From contig OZ038480.1 in NCBI GenBank assembly GCA_964036315.1, positions 9,352,703 through 9,416,702 of the forward strand: a DNA stretch of 64,000 nucleotides. Direction: 5' to 3'. Numbering within the stretch: the stretch's first letter is position 1; the number at the start of each line of letters is the position of its first letter. The notes under the pieces are model-generated. The model did not search any database. It worked only from the letters and a program-made list of their open reading frames with translations, and had not been told where the DNA came from. The DNA is from Acanthosepion esculentum (Eukaryota; Mollusca; Cephalopoda; Sepiida; Sepiidae). Shown here one piece after another: positions 11,237 through 21,712 of the stretch. Position numbers and translations under genes: made by a program.

Positions 11237-12232
11237 TAATAGTTAAGTCTGAGCCTAACTTTTATGTTTTGCATTTCAACTTGTACGTATTTTCTTATGT
11301 TAGTCTCATCCGCTTTGTCAGTCCTCTTGATTCTTATTCTGATTTTGCTTTCTCGTCTAGTCCAACAATGAGAACTTTTGTGTCCTAATATTTTGCATGT
11401 TAGACAAGTTTTAAAACGATATGGACAGTCTTTAAACTAATGCCAAGTGCCACAGCGATAGCATAGACTGGGTGGTAGTTTTTTCTGATATTGATTTTTA
11501 GAATTAGAATATTTTGTTTTACCTGTTCTTGAGTGGGGAAAATTGGTTTGGTTTGTTTCTGAGGAGGGAAAGTTGGTTTGTCTTCGTACTTTATGTATGT
11601 GTGCTATGCCAGCTTCTTCTATGTTTTTTGAGTCTTTCTTCACACTGATGCATCTCTGGTAGTCTTCGGCTAGTTTTTGAAGTGTCAATTCTTGTTCACT
11701 CTCCGATTTAGTAAGGATTCTGCGTCTCATTTCCGCGTCTTTGGTTGAAACCAGGCCTTGAACGTAAATTAACCATTTGAAAGTGTCTGCACTGAGTTCC
11801 GATAATTTGAAATCATCACAATATTTATTAAAAATAGACGCGAAAGTTATGTAATCTTCGCTGTCCTTTTTTGTAAGGTTCAGACATTTCCATCTTTTGT
11901 GGAATAGTGAGGTATTGTGGCTGAAAAGTTCTGTTAATAGTTTTATGTCTTCTTTGAACGTTAGCTCATTAGTTTTCCTTGGAAGGATATAATCTACGAA
12001 TTTGGTATATTCGCCTGTGCCTAACTTTCTTAGTAATAGACGTACTTTTCGTGCGTCTGACCAATTTTTGCAGTCAAATTCATATAGATCTTCGTACCTT
12101 CGGAAGTAATTTGCAAAAGTTTTGTCTTCGTCGGGTGCGTAAGTGAAATCTCCGATAGTTCTCCAAATAGCGTCTTGTGAGAGAACTGTTTGTTCCTTTG
12201 TTGTCAGTAAAATTGATATCCAAAAAGAAAAT
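11237..12232 (-). pseudogene. Ty3/gypsy gag with two zinc knuckles
   Basis: Structural protein of the retroelement, which packages its RNA. On the minus strand the frame is open from about 12232 to 11437 with no stop: a helical capsid-like region ('NYFRRYEDLYEFDCKNWSDA', 'LFHKRWKCLNLTKKDSEDYI'), a basic Ser/Thr/Asn-rich linker, then a first knuckle 'CYRCGTWH'. A one-base shift at about 11437 leads into the rest of that knuckle and a perfect C-x2-C-x4-H-x4-C second knuckle (about 11364-11405). The frame then meets the Helitron insertion point at 11237. No convincing start Met is visible; the 5' end of gag may be lost. Confidence 0.85.
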
Positions 12233-12426
12233 TATTTTTTTTATGTGTTCGCGTAGAACTTGTCTTTTTAGAAATCTCGCGTAGAACTTGTTTTTTAGAG
12301 TTTACTCGTCGACCACTGTTATGTGCGACGGATAGCAAAAAAGGTATGTCCTCCTCTAGAGAATTCGTTTTTCTTTTAGGTGTTACCTCGTCGAAACTTG
12401 TTATGTGCGACGGATAGCAAAAAAGG
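12233..12426 (-). other. Probable retroelement leader with a duplicated 40-bp block
   Basis: Between gag and the minisatellite. A block of about 40 bp containing 'gttatgtgcgacggatagc' followed by a run of A occurs twice (about 12305-12345 and 12387-12426), and a shorter 'gcgtagaacttg' motif is also doubled (about 12250 and 12285). This is where leader and 5' LTR would be expected, but no LTR copy matching 944-1263 is present. Confidence 0.5.
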
Positions 12427-13165
12427 AAATCATTAATAAAAAAAATCAATAATAAAAAAACATTTATAAAAAATCATTAACAAAAAATCAATAATAAAAA
12501 TTCAATAATTAAAAAAAAACATTAATAAAGATCAATCATAAAAACAATTAACAAAAAATCATTAATAAAAAATCATGAATAAAAAAATCATTAATAAGGA
12601 ATCATTAATAAAATATCATTAATAAAAAATAAATCAGAAAAAAATCTTTAATAAAAAATCTTTAATAAAAAATCATTAATAAAAAATCAATGATAAAACC
12701 ATTAATAAAAAATCTTTAATAAAAAATCATTAATAAAAAATCAATGATAAAAAATCATTAATAAAAAATCATTAATAAAAAATTATTAATAAAACATCAT
12801 TAAAAAAATGAACAATAAAAAATCAATGATAAAAACATTAATAAAAAATCTTTTATAAAGGATTATTAATAAAAAGCAATCATAAAAAATCTTTCATAAA
12901 AAATCATTAATAAAAAATCATTAATAAGAATCAATCATAAAAATCCTTAAGAAAAAATCATTATTAAAAAATCATTAATAAAAAATCATTTTTAAAAAAT
13001 CATTTATAAAAAATCATTTATAAAAAATCATTTATAAAAAATCATTTATAAAAAATCATTTATAAAAAATCATTTATAAAATTCAATGACAAAAACCATT
13101 AATAAAAAAATAAATAACAAAACGATCATTCATAAAAAATCATTAATAAATAAATATGTACAATT
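12427..13165. repeat. AT-rich minisatellite, unit near AAAAATCATTAAT
   Basis: About 740 bp of imperfect tandem copies of a 12-13 bp unit with variants (tcaatgat, tctttaat, tcatttat). A homogeneous sub-block with 'tcatttata' lies at about 12990-13080. It occupies the place where the Ty3 5' LTR should be. Confidence 0.92.
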
Positions 13166-13451
13166 TTAGGGATTTATAGCTTACAGTCCAATCACATTGA
13201 AAACACTGGTTCTCGTTCGATCGCCGAACTTGAACAGTGGCGATCCCGATCAATACTCAGAGGGTCGGGGGGTGCTAGGGAACACCAGATAGTATGAGAG
13301 ACCTTCTGCAATTTGGAATACGTTCTGGTTTTTAATAATCGACAAAGGGTTGATAAGGCGTAAAAAACAAGCAATCAATCCAGCATTTCAAAATGATAAT
13401 GAAGTCAAATTGATGATAGCGACTGTTTTAGTTACCGTTGTTGGTTAGAAT

Positions 13452-13632
13452 CTTTTCACGATTGTATATATTTCACGATTGTATATATATTTCAAGATTG
13501 TATATATATTTCAAGATTGTATTTATTTCACGATTGTATATATATTTCACGATTGTATACATATTTCACGAATCTATATATTTCACGATTGTATACATAT
13601 TTCACGATTCTATATATTCACGATTGTATACT
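13452..13632. repeat. 19-20 bp minisatellite (cacgattgtatatatattt)
   Basis: About nine copies of a 'cacgattgtatatatattt'-like unit in a row, with variants 'caagattg' and 'cacgattc'. Overlapping open frames here read as Ile/Tyr/Phe repeats and are artefacts of the unit. Confidence 0.9.
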
Positions 13633-14039
13633 TGCCATCGTTAATCTGCTTTGCAATCGAGGGGTCTAAGGTCACCGGTTGAATGAATGACGTAGCTATT
13701 CGTCAATTGTTCAGCGGTTGTCGTGGTCATCATCATCATCATCGTCTTGAGCTGGCGGTTACATTAACTGTCGCGTTCTGTGGAGATTTGCATCTATCTC
13801 ATAGTTAAAAGTTTTCTTTTCACTCTGTATCTGTATGGATGTCAATGAAAAGTTCAGATTCTCTAACGCTCTCTGAAGATTCCCTCGACGGTCTAGGTGA
13901 GGATCATTGCAACTTTCTACACCCACCTGGGAACACATTCAGTGTGAATGAATGAGCGCTATGGTTAAACTGTATCGATCCGGTGGTACACGTGTCTCAT
14001 TTTTTTCCCAGGTAATCAAAAAATCTTCAGTATTCTGCA

Positions 14040-14360
14040 TATTCCCAAACTTCATGAATTTAAGCGTTCTGCTAGGCTGGCATCTCGCTCACACCCTTTC
14101 ACTGTCGAAACTCTTCTACTCCAATAGCTTCATGTCTCTCACCTCTCGCCTGTGGAACTCCCTCCCCTTTTTTGTTTCCCTGATAGCTATAATCTCCAAC
14201 TATTCAAATGTAATGTCAATCGACGTCTCCAGATGCCCTGATCTATCCCTATCCTTCTCTTCATCTTTTCATCTATCTATTTCCTCTAGCTGCAACTCTC
14301 CGTAACCCCTTGCGTGCTAGTGGCTTCCCGCCTTTGCTTGGGATGAAACACTTTAAAAAA
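14040..14360 (+). mobile_element. LINE-B 3' fragment (5'-truncated)
   Basis: Plus-strand copy of the LINE family seen best at 52842-53825. It retains the extreme RT C-terminus ('HEF'-like start, then 'SRLWNSLP') and the 3' untranslated tail 'cccttgcgtgctagtggc', 'tttgcttgggatgaaac', then an A run. Frames are broken. The 5' truncation is typical of target-primed reverse transcription. Confidence 0.8.
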
Positions 14361-14599
14361 AATACGCAAGTACATCAACCATCACACTAAAGTCGAAGTT
14401 TTGACTATTTTTTTTATCATTGTACAATTATTGTGAACCAAAGAATTTCAAATTCTTAGCCAAGAATGAAACAAAATTAAATGTAAGAAGAATGATTGTG
14501 TTTCTTCTATTTCCGTTACCGGGATTTACTTGTATAGCGATTTACTCATTATAGCTTGGATGTGGTACTAGTTCTTAAGTATGGAGCGCCTAGTGAGTA

Positions 14600-14722
14600 C
14601 CAAACAAACTACGCAGTTACTTCATCCTTTCCTCTGTCACTCCTATTTGCTCTAGCTCCAACGCTCTGTAACCCCTTGCGTGCTAGTGGCTTCCCGCTTT
14701 GCTTGGGGTGAAACGCTTCAAA
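14600..14722 (+). mobile_element. LINE-B 3' tail, second copy
   Basis: Only the last 100 bp or so of LINE-B: 'ccccttgcgtgctagtggc' and 'gcttggggtgaaac' followed by an A run. A Tc1 fossil begins directly at the A run (14723). Confidence 0.75.
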
Positions 14723-15241
14723 AAATATTCATTAAGAAAAAAACCTTTATTGAACGAATTAAAACCACTTTTAAAAAATTGTACGCATTGATGACGCAAT
14801 GGACTCTGAAAGATACCAAGCAATTCTGAACGAAATTCTCTTAACTTTGGTTGAAAAGTTATGTTTCGCTCGGTAGCTGGATCATTCAATAGGACAATGA
14901 TCTAAAGCATAAAAAATAAATATGTCTTGGAATGGCCTAGTCAAAATCTTGTTCAAAAGCCCAATTAAAAATATGGGGTTTAAGATAAAAAAAAAAGGTA
15001 GTACATGTAAGAAACTTAGGTAATATCGAGTAATTGTCAAGAGGAATGGTAAAAAATGACGTTCAATACAGCCGGAAACTGGTAGGACGCCGTCGTCTCA
15101 AAAGGGGTCGCCAAATTTTAAATGTAAGCGTTCACTTACTTTTGAGTATCTTAATTTTTAATTAATATTTTTATCCCAGCGTGATAAAATTTGAAAATTG
15201 TTGTAATTCGTTTAATAAAGGTTTTTCTTAATGAATATTTA
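14723..15241 (+). mobile_element. Tc1-type transposon fossil with inverted ends
   Basis: About 520 bp bounded by inverted repeats of about 39 bp: 14723-14762 reads inward as 'attcattaagaaaaa..cctttattgaacgaatta' and 15203-15241 is its near-perfect reverse complement. Inside, a decayed transposase reads 'MDSERYQAILNEILL' and 'LVEKLCFA' (14800-14870), then a broken 'DND' catalytic region (about 14895) and a 'LEWPSQN' block (about 14930) corresponding to the Tc1 'WPSQSPDLNPIE' motif. Multiple stops. Only the C-terminal half of a transposase fits, so this is an internally deleted relic. Confidence 0.75.
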
Positions 15242-15311
15242 ATTTAAAATTTGTTTATTATCTGGAAAAAAGTGATTTTTTTTATTATGTTAGGAGTTAA
15301 CTTACTTATGC

Positions 15312-15328
15312 GCAGAACATACACACAC

Positions 15329-15391
<63 letters not shown>
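15312..15391. repeat. (GATA)n microsatellite, left part
   Basis: About 60 bp of perfect ATAG repeats ending exactly at the LTR start at 15393. Confidence 0.95.
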
Positions 15392-15392
<1 letters not shown>

Positions 15393-15859
15393 TGTTGTGG
15401 AGTTACTTGTACTGAAATCGGTCCTAAATAAGTTCGACGTACCAAACGTTAGGAACTTGATATAATAGGTATCACGCAGAGTAATCTTGTTGTGGTCGCT
15501 GACTACTTTCGTATTCGACTAAGTGTCGACTACTGTCGTCCGACATCGACTGTATTTACACCTCCCCACGAGGGATAGATGTGGCACAAGGCCGGGTTTA
15601 AAGAGGGGTATCCCGAGCCCGTAGGCTGGGCCAAAAAATGCCCGTAGATCCCGTATAAAAGGGATCGGGTTGGTCAACCTCCACGAACGAAGCCTCGTCC
15701 GGGTTCCTCTCTGTCTAGAGGCAGAGGCTTCTACCGTCTAGCACTTAACGTGCTGCCGACTGTCGTCCGACATCGGCTGACCCTCGTTCCTCTTACTACT
15801 AATACTTATATTAGATGGGAGAGTCTAATAACTATAGAATAGGAGTGTTTCACCATAAC

Positions 15860-15860
<1 letters not shown>
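15393..15860 (+). repeat. Solo LTR A (468 bp) inserted in a GATA array
   Basis: Begins TGTTGTGG and ends CCATAACA, imperfectly complementary LTR termini, with GATAG on both sides; the target duplication cannot be told from the array. Orientation is taken from a TATAAAAG promoter-like box at about 15654-15661. The box sits in the loop of a hairpin (GATCCC..GGGATC), with further hairpins at 15616-15627 (AGCC-CGTA-GGCT) and 15709-15726 (CTCTG..CAGAG). The same hairpins occur in the related solo LTR at 51779-52213. No internal retroelement sequence is attached, so LTR-LTR recombination probably removed it. Confidence 0.75.
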
Positions 15861-15918
<58 letters not shown>

Positions 15919-15929
15919 GAACATATTGT

Positions 15930-15983
<54 letters not shown>

Positions 15984-15985
15984 GA
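15861..15985. repeat. (GATA)n microsatellite, right part
   Basis: Two GATA tracts (15861-15915 and about 15930-15980) separated by 'aatgaacatattgtg'. They continue the array interrupted by the solo LTR. Confidence 0.93.
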
Positions 15986-15989
15986 GCCG

Positions 15990-18210
15990 ACTGCTATAGA
16001 TAGATAAAACCTGGGTCCCTTTTTGTCCTGTCTATAACAGTTTTCCACTTAAGTGAGAAGTCGACTCTCATTAGTAGAGTGTTTCACTGCATAAACAGTA
16101 TCCTCTCGCCTTATATATAGAGAAGTTATCCAAAATCACCCCACCCCCATTTCTCTGACTGACTTCCAAAAATTAGAAGCTTTTGCCGATAAGAATTTTA
16201 GGTAAACATACGAATATCAAAATTTTCTCCCATCAGTTTTACCTAAGGCAGTGATCCCCTTGTTTGCAATTTTCTCAACTCATTCAGTAGGTCATAAGGT
16301 TTAGGTTAAGGATGTACGAATTATGCTCAACCTGTGTAATTAATTGAGTTGTTTGAGTTCGATCCTTACAGGCTCCTTCCACTGTGTATATTTATCGGAA
16401 TCAATTATGCTTCTTAATTTGTGACAGAGGGAGAGTCTGGGAAACACAAACACACACACGTATATTTATTTTTAGTGAAATTGGAGTAGATTTGAATAGC
16501 GAAATTAAATCAGAGCATTTTGTTTCCTGATGGGAAATCTGATCTAGGGCAGAAGTTGTACCCATTGAATCTGGGTCATCAGAAGACAATGGAAATGGTC
16601 GAAATAATTTTTATCGATTAAAAATTGAAATAGAGCTGAGTAAGCTAGAAGGAACTTTGGAATTCACATGATTTTGATTGAAGCAGCCAGAAACCCGTGA
16701 TAATCGCGTGCGAAGTAGTATGGCCGAGGGTCAGTTATAATCAGCCGGGTTTATCTATATAAACGCGTAGTTATGATGAAAAAGTCAAACTGGAGAAAAT
16801 TCGTGAAGAGAGAAGAGAGAATTGGCCCGGGCAAGCGTTAGGAGGAGGAACGCCACTATAACATTAATCCTCGCACAGAAATCTTTATCCCTCCATCGCA
16901 AGAGTCATATATCGTTCTGAGACGATCTAACAACAAGTTAATCACTTACACTCTCTCTCTGTCTAGAATCCAGGGTATGAGTTTTTACGTTAAATACTTT
17001 TCTTTTCATTAACCCGTTTCTTTTCTCTACTATTCTTTTCTGCTATATAAAAGAAATTAACAATTCAATCATTGAATAATTGTTTCGCTTTCTGCAGATT
17101 TTTTTTGTTTTTTTGCTGCATTCTAAATTTCTTAGCGCAGACTCTCCAGCCGTGTCTACATCTTCAGTCGACCGTGAATGGACGGACATCACTTCTGCTT
17201 TCTGGATCAAACAAATCACAACGTGGGCAGGAAGCAGGATTAAAGCAGCTGACCGGTCGAATAATCTACGGATGCTCAGGGGGCCTATGGCCACTCCCTT
17301 AAGTCCGGTTAGGACCAAGTAGACACCTCAACCCAGAGAGTAAGACGCCAGAGGTTGAGGGGCTGAGGCGAAAGTGTTAGAATTAGTTCATTTTTATACC
17401 TACTTATAAAAACCGAATTAGTCCCTTATCTTCGAACATCTGACGTCAAATAAATATCTTTATCTTGAAATAGACTCTATTAGGTCTTCTATCAAGTCTT
17501 TCTGGTGATTAATGTATTCACCTGCGACATGGTGAGAAGCCTACCGACTCTGTCATACTATATACCAAATTATCGAGATTCAGAGACTTTTGTAAATGTA
17601 TTTTTTCCCATCGGCCTGAACCCCAAGAAGCAATATTCTAAATAACAGATGGTCGACACACTTCCTTTTCTATAATGCTATTTATAAAAAGAAATTCATA
17701 ATTTAAGAATATTATTTGCTCACCTGCGATGTTTTGAAATCTTTCGATTGCAATAAAAATTACCGGCAAACATATTTCTTTACTTATGTGTTTTACAACC
17801 AATAAAACTTATTCAATGAATTCGTTTGTAACATTTTCATGGCTTTCTCTACTATTTTCATTTTATTTCCCATCTAGGAAGATTGAAAGATAAAAGTTAG
17901 GAACTGCAACAATAAAAAGAAATAGTTTATTTTGAAGCTTTAAAATTTATTTCGGTAGAATTTTAGGCCGAGAAGAAATTTCTTCCGACACCATTCACTC
18001 TTTTAATCTTCCCGATTAGATGTTCTTCTGTACGACTAAACATTTAAAAAGGAAGAATGTGCTAATACCATTTTTACCTCAAAAGTGTACAGGTAACAAA
18101 TTGACAGGCAATTAAAATAAAAACAAAAATTGTGATCTTTCAAATGAGAGATAAAAGACTGAATATCTATTTGGTAATTTTCCCACTCAGCCACAGTGAC
18201 TGATTAATCT
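15990..18210. other. No gene recognised
   Basis: AT-rich DNA. A stretch at 17130-17350 is relatively GC-rich with an open 80-codon frame on plus (17080-17322); it has no domain I recognise and no start or splice context that I trust. It could be the remnant of an unrecognised repeat. Confidence 0.4.
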
Positions 18211-18211
18211 A

Positions 18212-18340
18212 CAATGCTGTTCGATAAAAGTGACTGACCTGATTTTCTTTTAATTAAAAATTTTTTGCCTGTTATTTTTGGGGTCAAACTCATTTTTAAT
18301 CTTACGAAGACACCCTTCCCGACAACCTAGTAAAAAAGTT
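18212..18340 (+). mobile_element. Terminal fragment of the 930-bp Tc1-type element
   Basis: Matches the left 130 bp of the elements at 20231 and 45831: a 'caatgctgttcgataaaag' terminus, 'gactgacctgattttc', 'ggggtcaaactca', 'acaacctagtaaaaaagttt'. It is cut where a SINE begins. Confidence 0.85.
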
Positions 18341-18341
18341 T

Positions 18342-18655
18342 CTTCAAGAACACATGGCACAGTGGATAAAGGCGTTAGTTATATCCACTAACACCTCCCA
18401 AAGAGTGTGAGTTCAATACCCGGCTAAGGCAGAGGAGAACTTTCAGAGGGAAATTAACAGGAGATAACTGGTAACTGACATCCATGAAACATGGCACGTG
18501 GAACTAGAACAGTCTACCCCAGTCAGCGAAATAAAGGGTTAAGTTCGACATTCCAACCACCTGAAGAAGACCGGGGCGTACAACAGCCGAAACGGTGTAA
18601 TAAATATGGCGACAAAGATGAGGACAATAGTACGAATAATGTAAATAATTTTATC
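18342..18655 (+). mobile_element. SINE-1 copy (tRNA-derived SINE)
   Basis: Head with a pol III A-box-like 'tggcacagtgg' (about 18355) and B-box-like 'gagttcaatacc' (about 18410), then the shared body ('ttaacaggagataact', 'catggcacgtgg', 'ctaccccagt', 'gaaataaagggtt') and one tail unit with 'ccgaaacggtgtaata' and 'atggcgacaaagatgagg'. Non-coding; depends on LINE or PLE machinery (inference). Confidence 0.85.
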
Positions 18656-18659
18656 CTGA

Positions 18660-20230
18660 TATGAAATGTTATGTATTTCCTTCCTTTTCTGTACGTAGGA
18701 GTCATCGTAACTTTCAAAAACCTACAAAATATACATGAGATTAGAAATGTATTCCTTTAGGGTTATTTAGATTGCAACCCATTCAGCCCATCTTACTAGA
18801 TTCTAGTGCTTCTGTCGTTTATTAAATGGGAGCAAATGATATCAGCTCACCTCTGAGCAGCCTTTGTAACCCTACCTTTTCTTAGTGGGTTTATTAGTCC
18901 TCACATTCGAGCGATCCTGTCTCGATACCCGGGCCCCACTTCGACATAATGTTTCTAACCGATGGATATGTTCTGCATCCTCATTCCTCAGTAGATATTA
19001 TGGTTTTCCCTCAGGTAGAATCCCTGTAACTTGTCTTTCATCAATTGTGCTGGAGGTAAACTCTTCTCTGGGCTGGTGTTTTCCTCCTGATAATCAAGGA
19101 TCCGAAACTTAGCCTAACATCTAAGGAGGCTATCTCATCAGCAAATGCACAATACTGAGGTTACAGCACTGCCATTTTGTGAATGGCTACTGGACAGTGC
19201 AGCATTTTGCCGCGGGGCCTCTCGATGGCAAAATGAAGTAGACAGCTACGGCTGAGCTTACTGAAGAGTAAATCGGTGGGATATTCTTCTAAATATATCA
19301 CTAGGCGTACTGTTGTCTTCTTATATCGACTCCTGACTCGCAGAACTTGCAGAAGAACTAAATCCAGGCGAACTATGAATAACGTAGACCAAAATTTTCC
19401 GTCTCTTTCATTAAAATAAGGGGTCTATGATCGAACTATACATAGGTTAAACTTCATCTTGAAGACGCTAAGTCTGATCCTTTGTTCATATCCGAAACTG
19501 TTATGAACCAGTCAATTCCATTTCCGGTCGTAACAAAATATCCCCCACTAAATAGATACGCGCAGCTTCTTCAACAGAACTGTTACTTTATCGAACATTA
19601 TCCCGAGAGAATTCTACCAAGACAACAACAATTTTTGTTTCTTCAAGACCAGGGTCAACCTATACACATCCAACACGCCCTTCATAATGTATACTTCTTA
19701 ATCTCTCCTTCTCCCTCACTTAAAACAATCTCCCTCAGCTGGTCTCTACCTTGAGTGACTCTTAGGTCTTGTATTGGCTGAATGAACAGTATAAAAACAA
19801 CAAAAAACTCATAGACATGCATATAGCACCGGACATACAAAGACGAAATATCATAAGTGGTTTATGGTCAAGTTACACATATACACTGAGATGCACACAT
19901 ATACACAAAAACTCGCGCACGTAGGCGTACATACACAGCCACAGAGAGATAAAGAGAGAGAGATCAATAGAGAGAGACACGAAAGTACACACACACAGAG
20001 ACACAAATCCACACATGCATATACCCACGCATACTAATACATACGCGCATACGCATTCACATAAGAGACACATATACATACAGATAGAAACACACACGTA
20101 GACACATAAAGGCTAAAATCGCACAATTGGATAATGGTCAAGTCAAACCATGTTAGGTCTTCAAAAATAATAAGAGACTTATTTGGACAGTATTTAAATG
20201 AGTAACCACTTAAAAACAACACAACATATA
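18660..20230. other. No gene recognised; CA-rich stretch
   Basis: Mostly unique AT-rich DNA. 19875-20105 is a cryptic simple sequence built of 'cacacatatacac'-like words. Short open frames at 18885 and 19482 show no recognised domain. Confidence 0.5.
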
Positions 20231-21163
20231 CAGTGCAGGTTCCATAAAAGTGACTCACCTGATTTTTTACTTAAAAATTTGTTCGCCTATTGCTTTTGGG
20301 GTCAAAATAATTTTTAATCTTAAAGACCCCTTCCTGACTGCCTAGTAAAAAAGTTTACTCACCCTAAGGTATTCTATTGATAATTATAATTTTGGATATA
20401 AATGAGATTTAGGGAAAATCTCTGTGCAAAAAAAGTGACTCAATTATTTCCTGCAACTAGTAATTTATAGAAACATAACCGAACAGCTTTAAATAAAGAA
20501 TAATAGAGGTATAATTTATTTATAATAGGTAATATAGTTCGAAATATTTAATAATCTATGGGTCCGCCTTTATTTCGAATAACCTTTTCAACCCTTTTTG
20601 GCATTGTCTTGATTAGGTTCTGGCAAATCTCATCTCCAAGCATTGAATTCCATTCGGATATGAAATTCACAATCAAATCCTCTTTGTTGCTCAACTGCTA
20701 CATTAAGAGCCTGTACTTTATAATGCCCCATAAGTTTTCTATGGGGTTGAGGTCAGGAGATTGGGGCGGCCATATCATAACACTTACCTGCTTCTCATCA
20801 AAGCATTCCTTCATCAATTTTGATTTGTGACAAGGAGCATTATCCTGCATAAAAATGAGCTTGGTGGGGGCGATTTGCACCCTTTCAGCAGAAGGGAGCA
20901 GACAAGACTCTAAAATTCTCTTGTACTGCTCGCTCCTGAGGGTCTTTTCAATAGGTTTTAAGAAAGCAGTTCTATGAAAAGAAAAGCATCCCCAGAACAT
21001 AATACTGAAAGGATGCTTGACAGTAGTTACTGCTAAATTCAAAGAGCTTCTTCTTCGGATTTTAGATCGCTTAGCCTTTGAATTTAGCTCAACTTTCATT
21101 TCACCGGAGAAGAGAACATTTAGTAAAAAAAATCAGGTGAGTTACTTTTATCGAACAGCACTG
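20231..21163 (-). mobile_element. Tc1-type element, copy 1 (933 bp, N-terminally deleted)
   Basis: Complete element with CAGTGC..GCACTG ends inside longer terminal inverted repeats ('cgataaaagtgactcacctgat') and flanked by TA on both sides, the Tc1/mariner target duplication. The transposase gene lies on the minus strand. The inverted repeat at 21163 runs directly into the DDE catalytic domain, so the N-terminal DNA-binding half is missing. Confidence 0.92.
20558..21110 (-). pseudogene. Tc1-type transposase, catalytic domain only
   Basis: Cut-and-paste transposase. The frame starts in the region of the first catalytic Asp ('VLFSGE', where copy 2 has Asp) and continues 'KHPFSIMFWGCFS', 'LIFMQDNAPCHKSKL' (second Asp) and 'WPPQSPDLNPIENLWGIIKYRL' (Glu). 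A frameshift near 20698 precedes the C-terminus 'LIKTMPKRVEK', ending at 20558. Two lesions (first Asp to Gly, frameshift) and no DNA-binding domain: not functional. Confidence 0.9.
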
Positions 21164-21289
21164 TATCTATCTTAAAAAGAACTCTATCATGATAAGATGG
21201 CTCGAAGTGTTTGTTTTTGTTTTTTTTTTTAGTCAGCGGTTTAAGTTATAATGTGCGTTGTGGTGTAATAAATAACGACCCAGAATGAG

Positions 21290-21512
21290 AAATGGGAGAA
21301 TTCCTTTGGGAAAGGTATTAATCCATCTCTTCTCCTCCACTTATGGGTTGAAAAGTAGGACAGACTGGGTTCTATAGCCTTGATTAGCAAAATGTGTCTA
21401 CCACAGAAAGAAATGGCAACCTAATGCGGGAAAACCTTCTGCCTAATCAGTCATGAATCGAAAGAAACATGATCTTCCACGCGTGTTTCACGTGATGGCA
21501 CTTAACTGACTA
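21290..21512 (+). repeat. Dispersed repeat R1, copy 1
   Basis: About 220 bp sharing order and wording with 47450-47640: 'ggaaaggtat', 'cttctcct/ccc', 'ttctatagcctt', 'cagaaagaaatg', 'cagtcatg..tcgaaag', 'catgatc', 'taactgacta'. No coding potential. Both copies end at 'actgacta' next to a tandem repeat. Confidence 0.75.
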
Positions 21513-21527
21513 ACTGAGAAGATATAA

Positions 21528-21712
21528 TTTATGAAATGTACATGCATTATGAAATGTACATACATTATGAAATGTGCATGTATTATGAAATGTACATGTA
21601 TTATGAAATGTACATGCATTATGAAATGTACATGCATTATGAAATGTGCATGTATTATGAAATGTAGATGCATTATGAAATGTACATGCATTATGAAATG
21701 TACATGCATCGT
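21528..21712. repeat. 18-bp minisatellite (atgaaatgtacatgcatt)
   Basis: About ten copies of 'atgaaatgtacatgcatt' with single-base variants. Open frames on both strands arise because 18 is a multiple of three; they are not genes. Confidence 0.95.

Noticed and set aside
17043..17322. Overlapping frames of 76-91 codons around 17100-17320 as a gene
   Set aside because: Frames overlap on both strands, none has a recognisable motif, and no promoter or splice evidence stands out.
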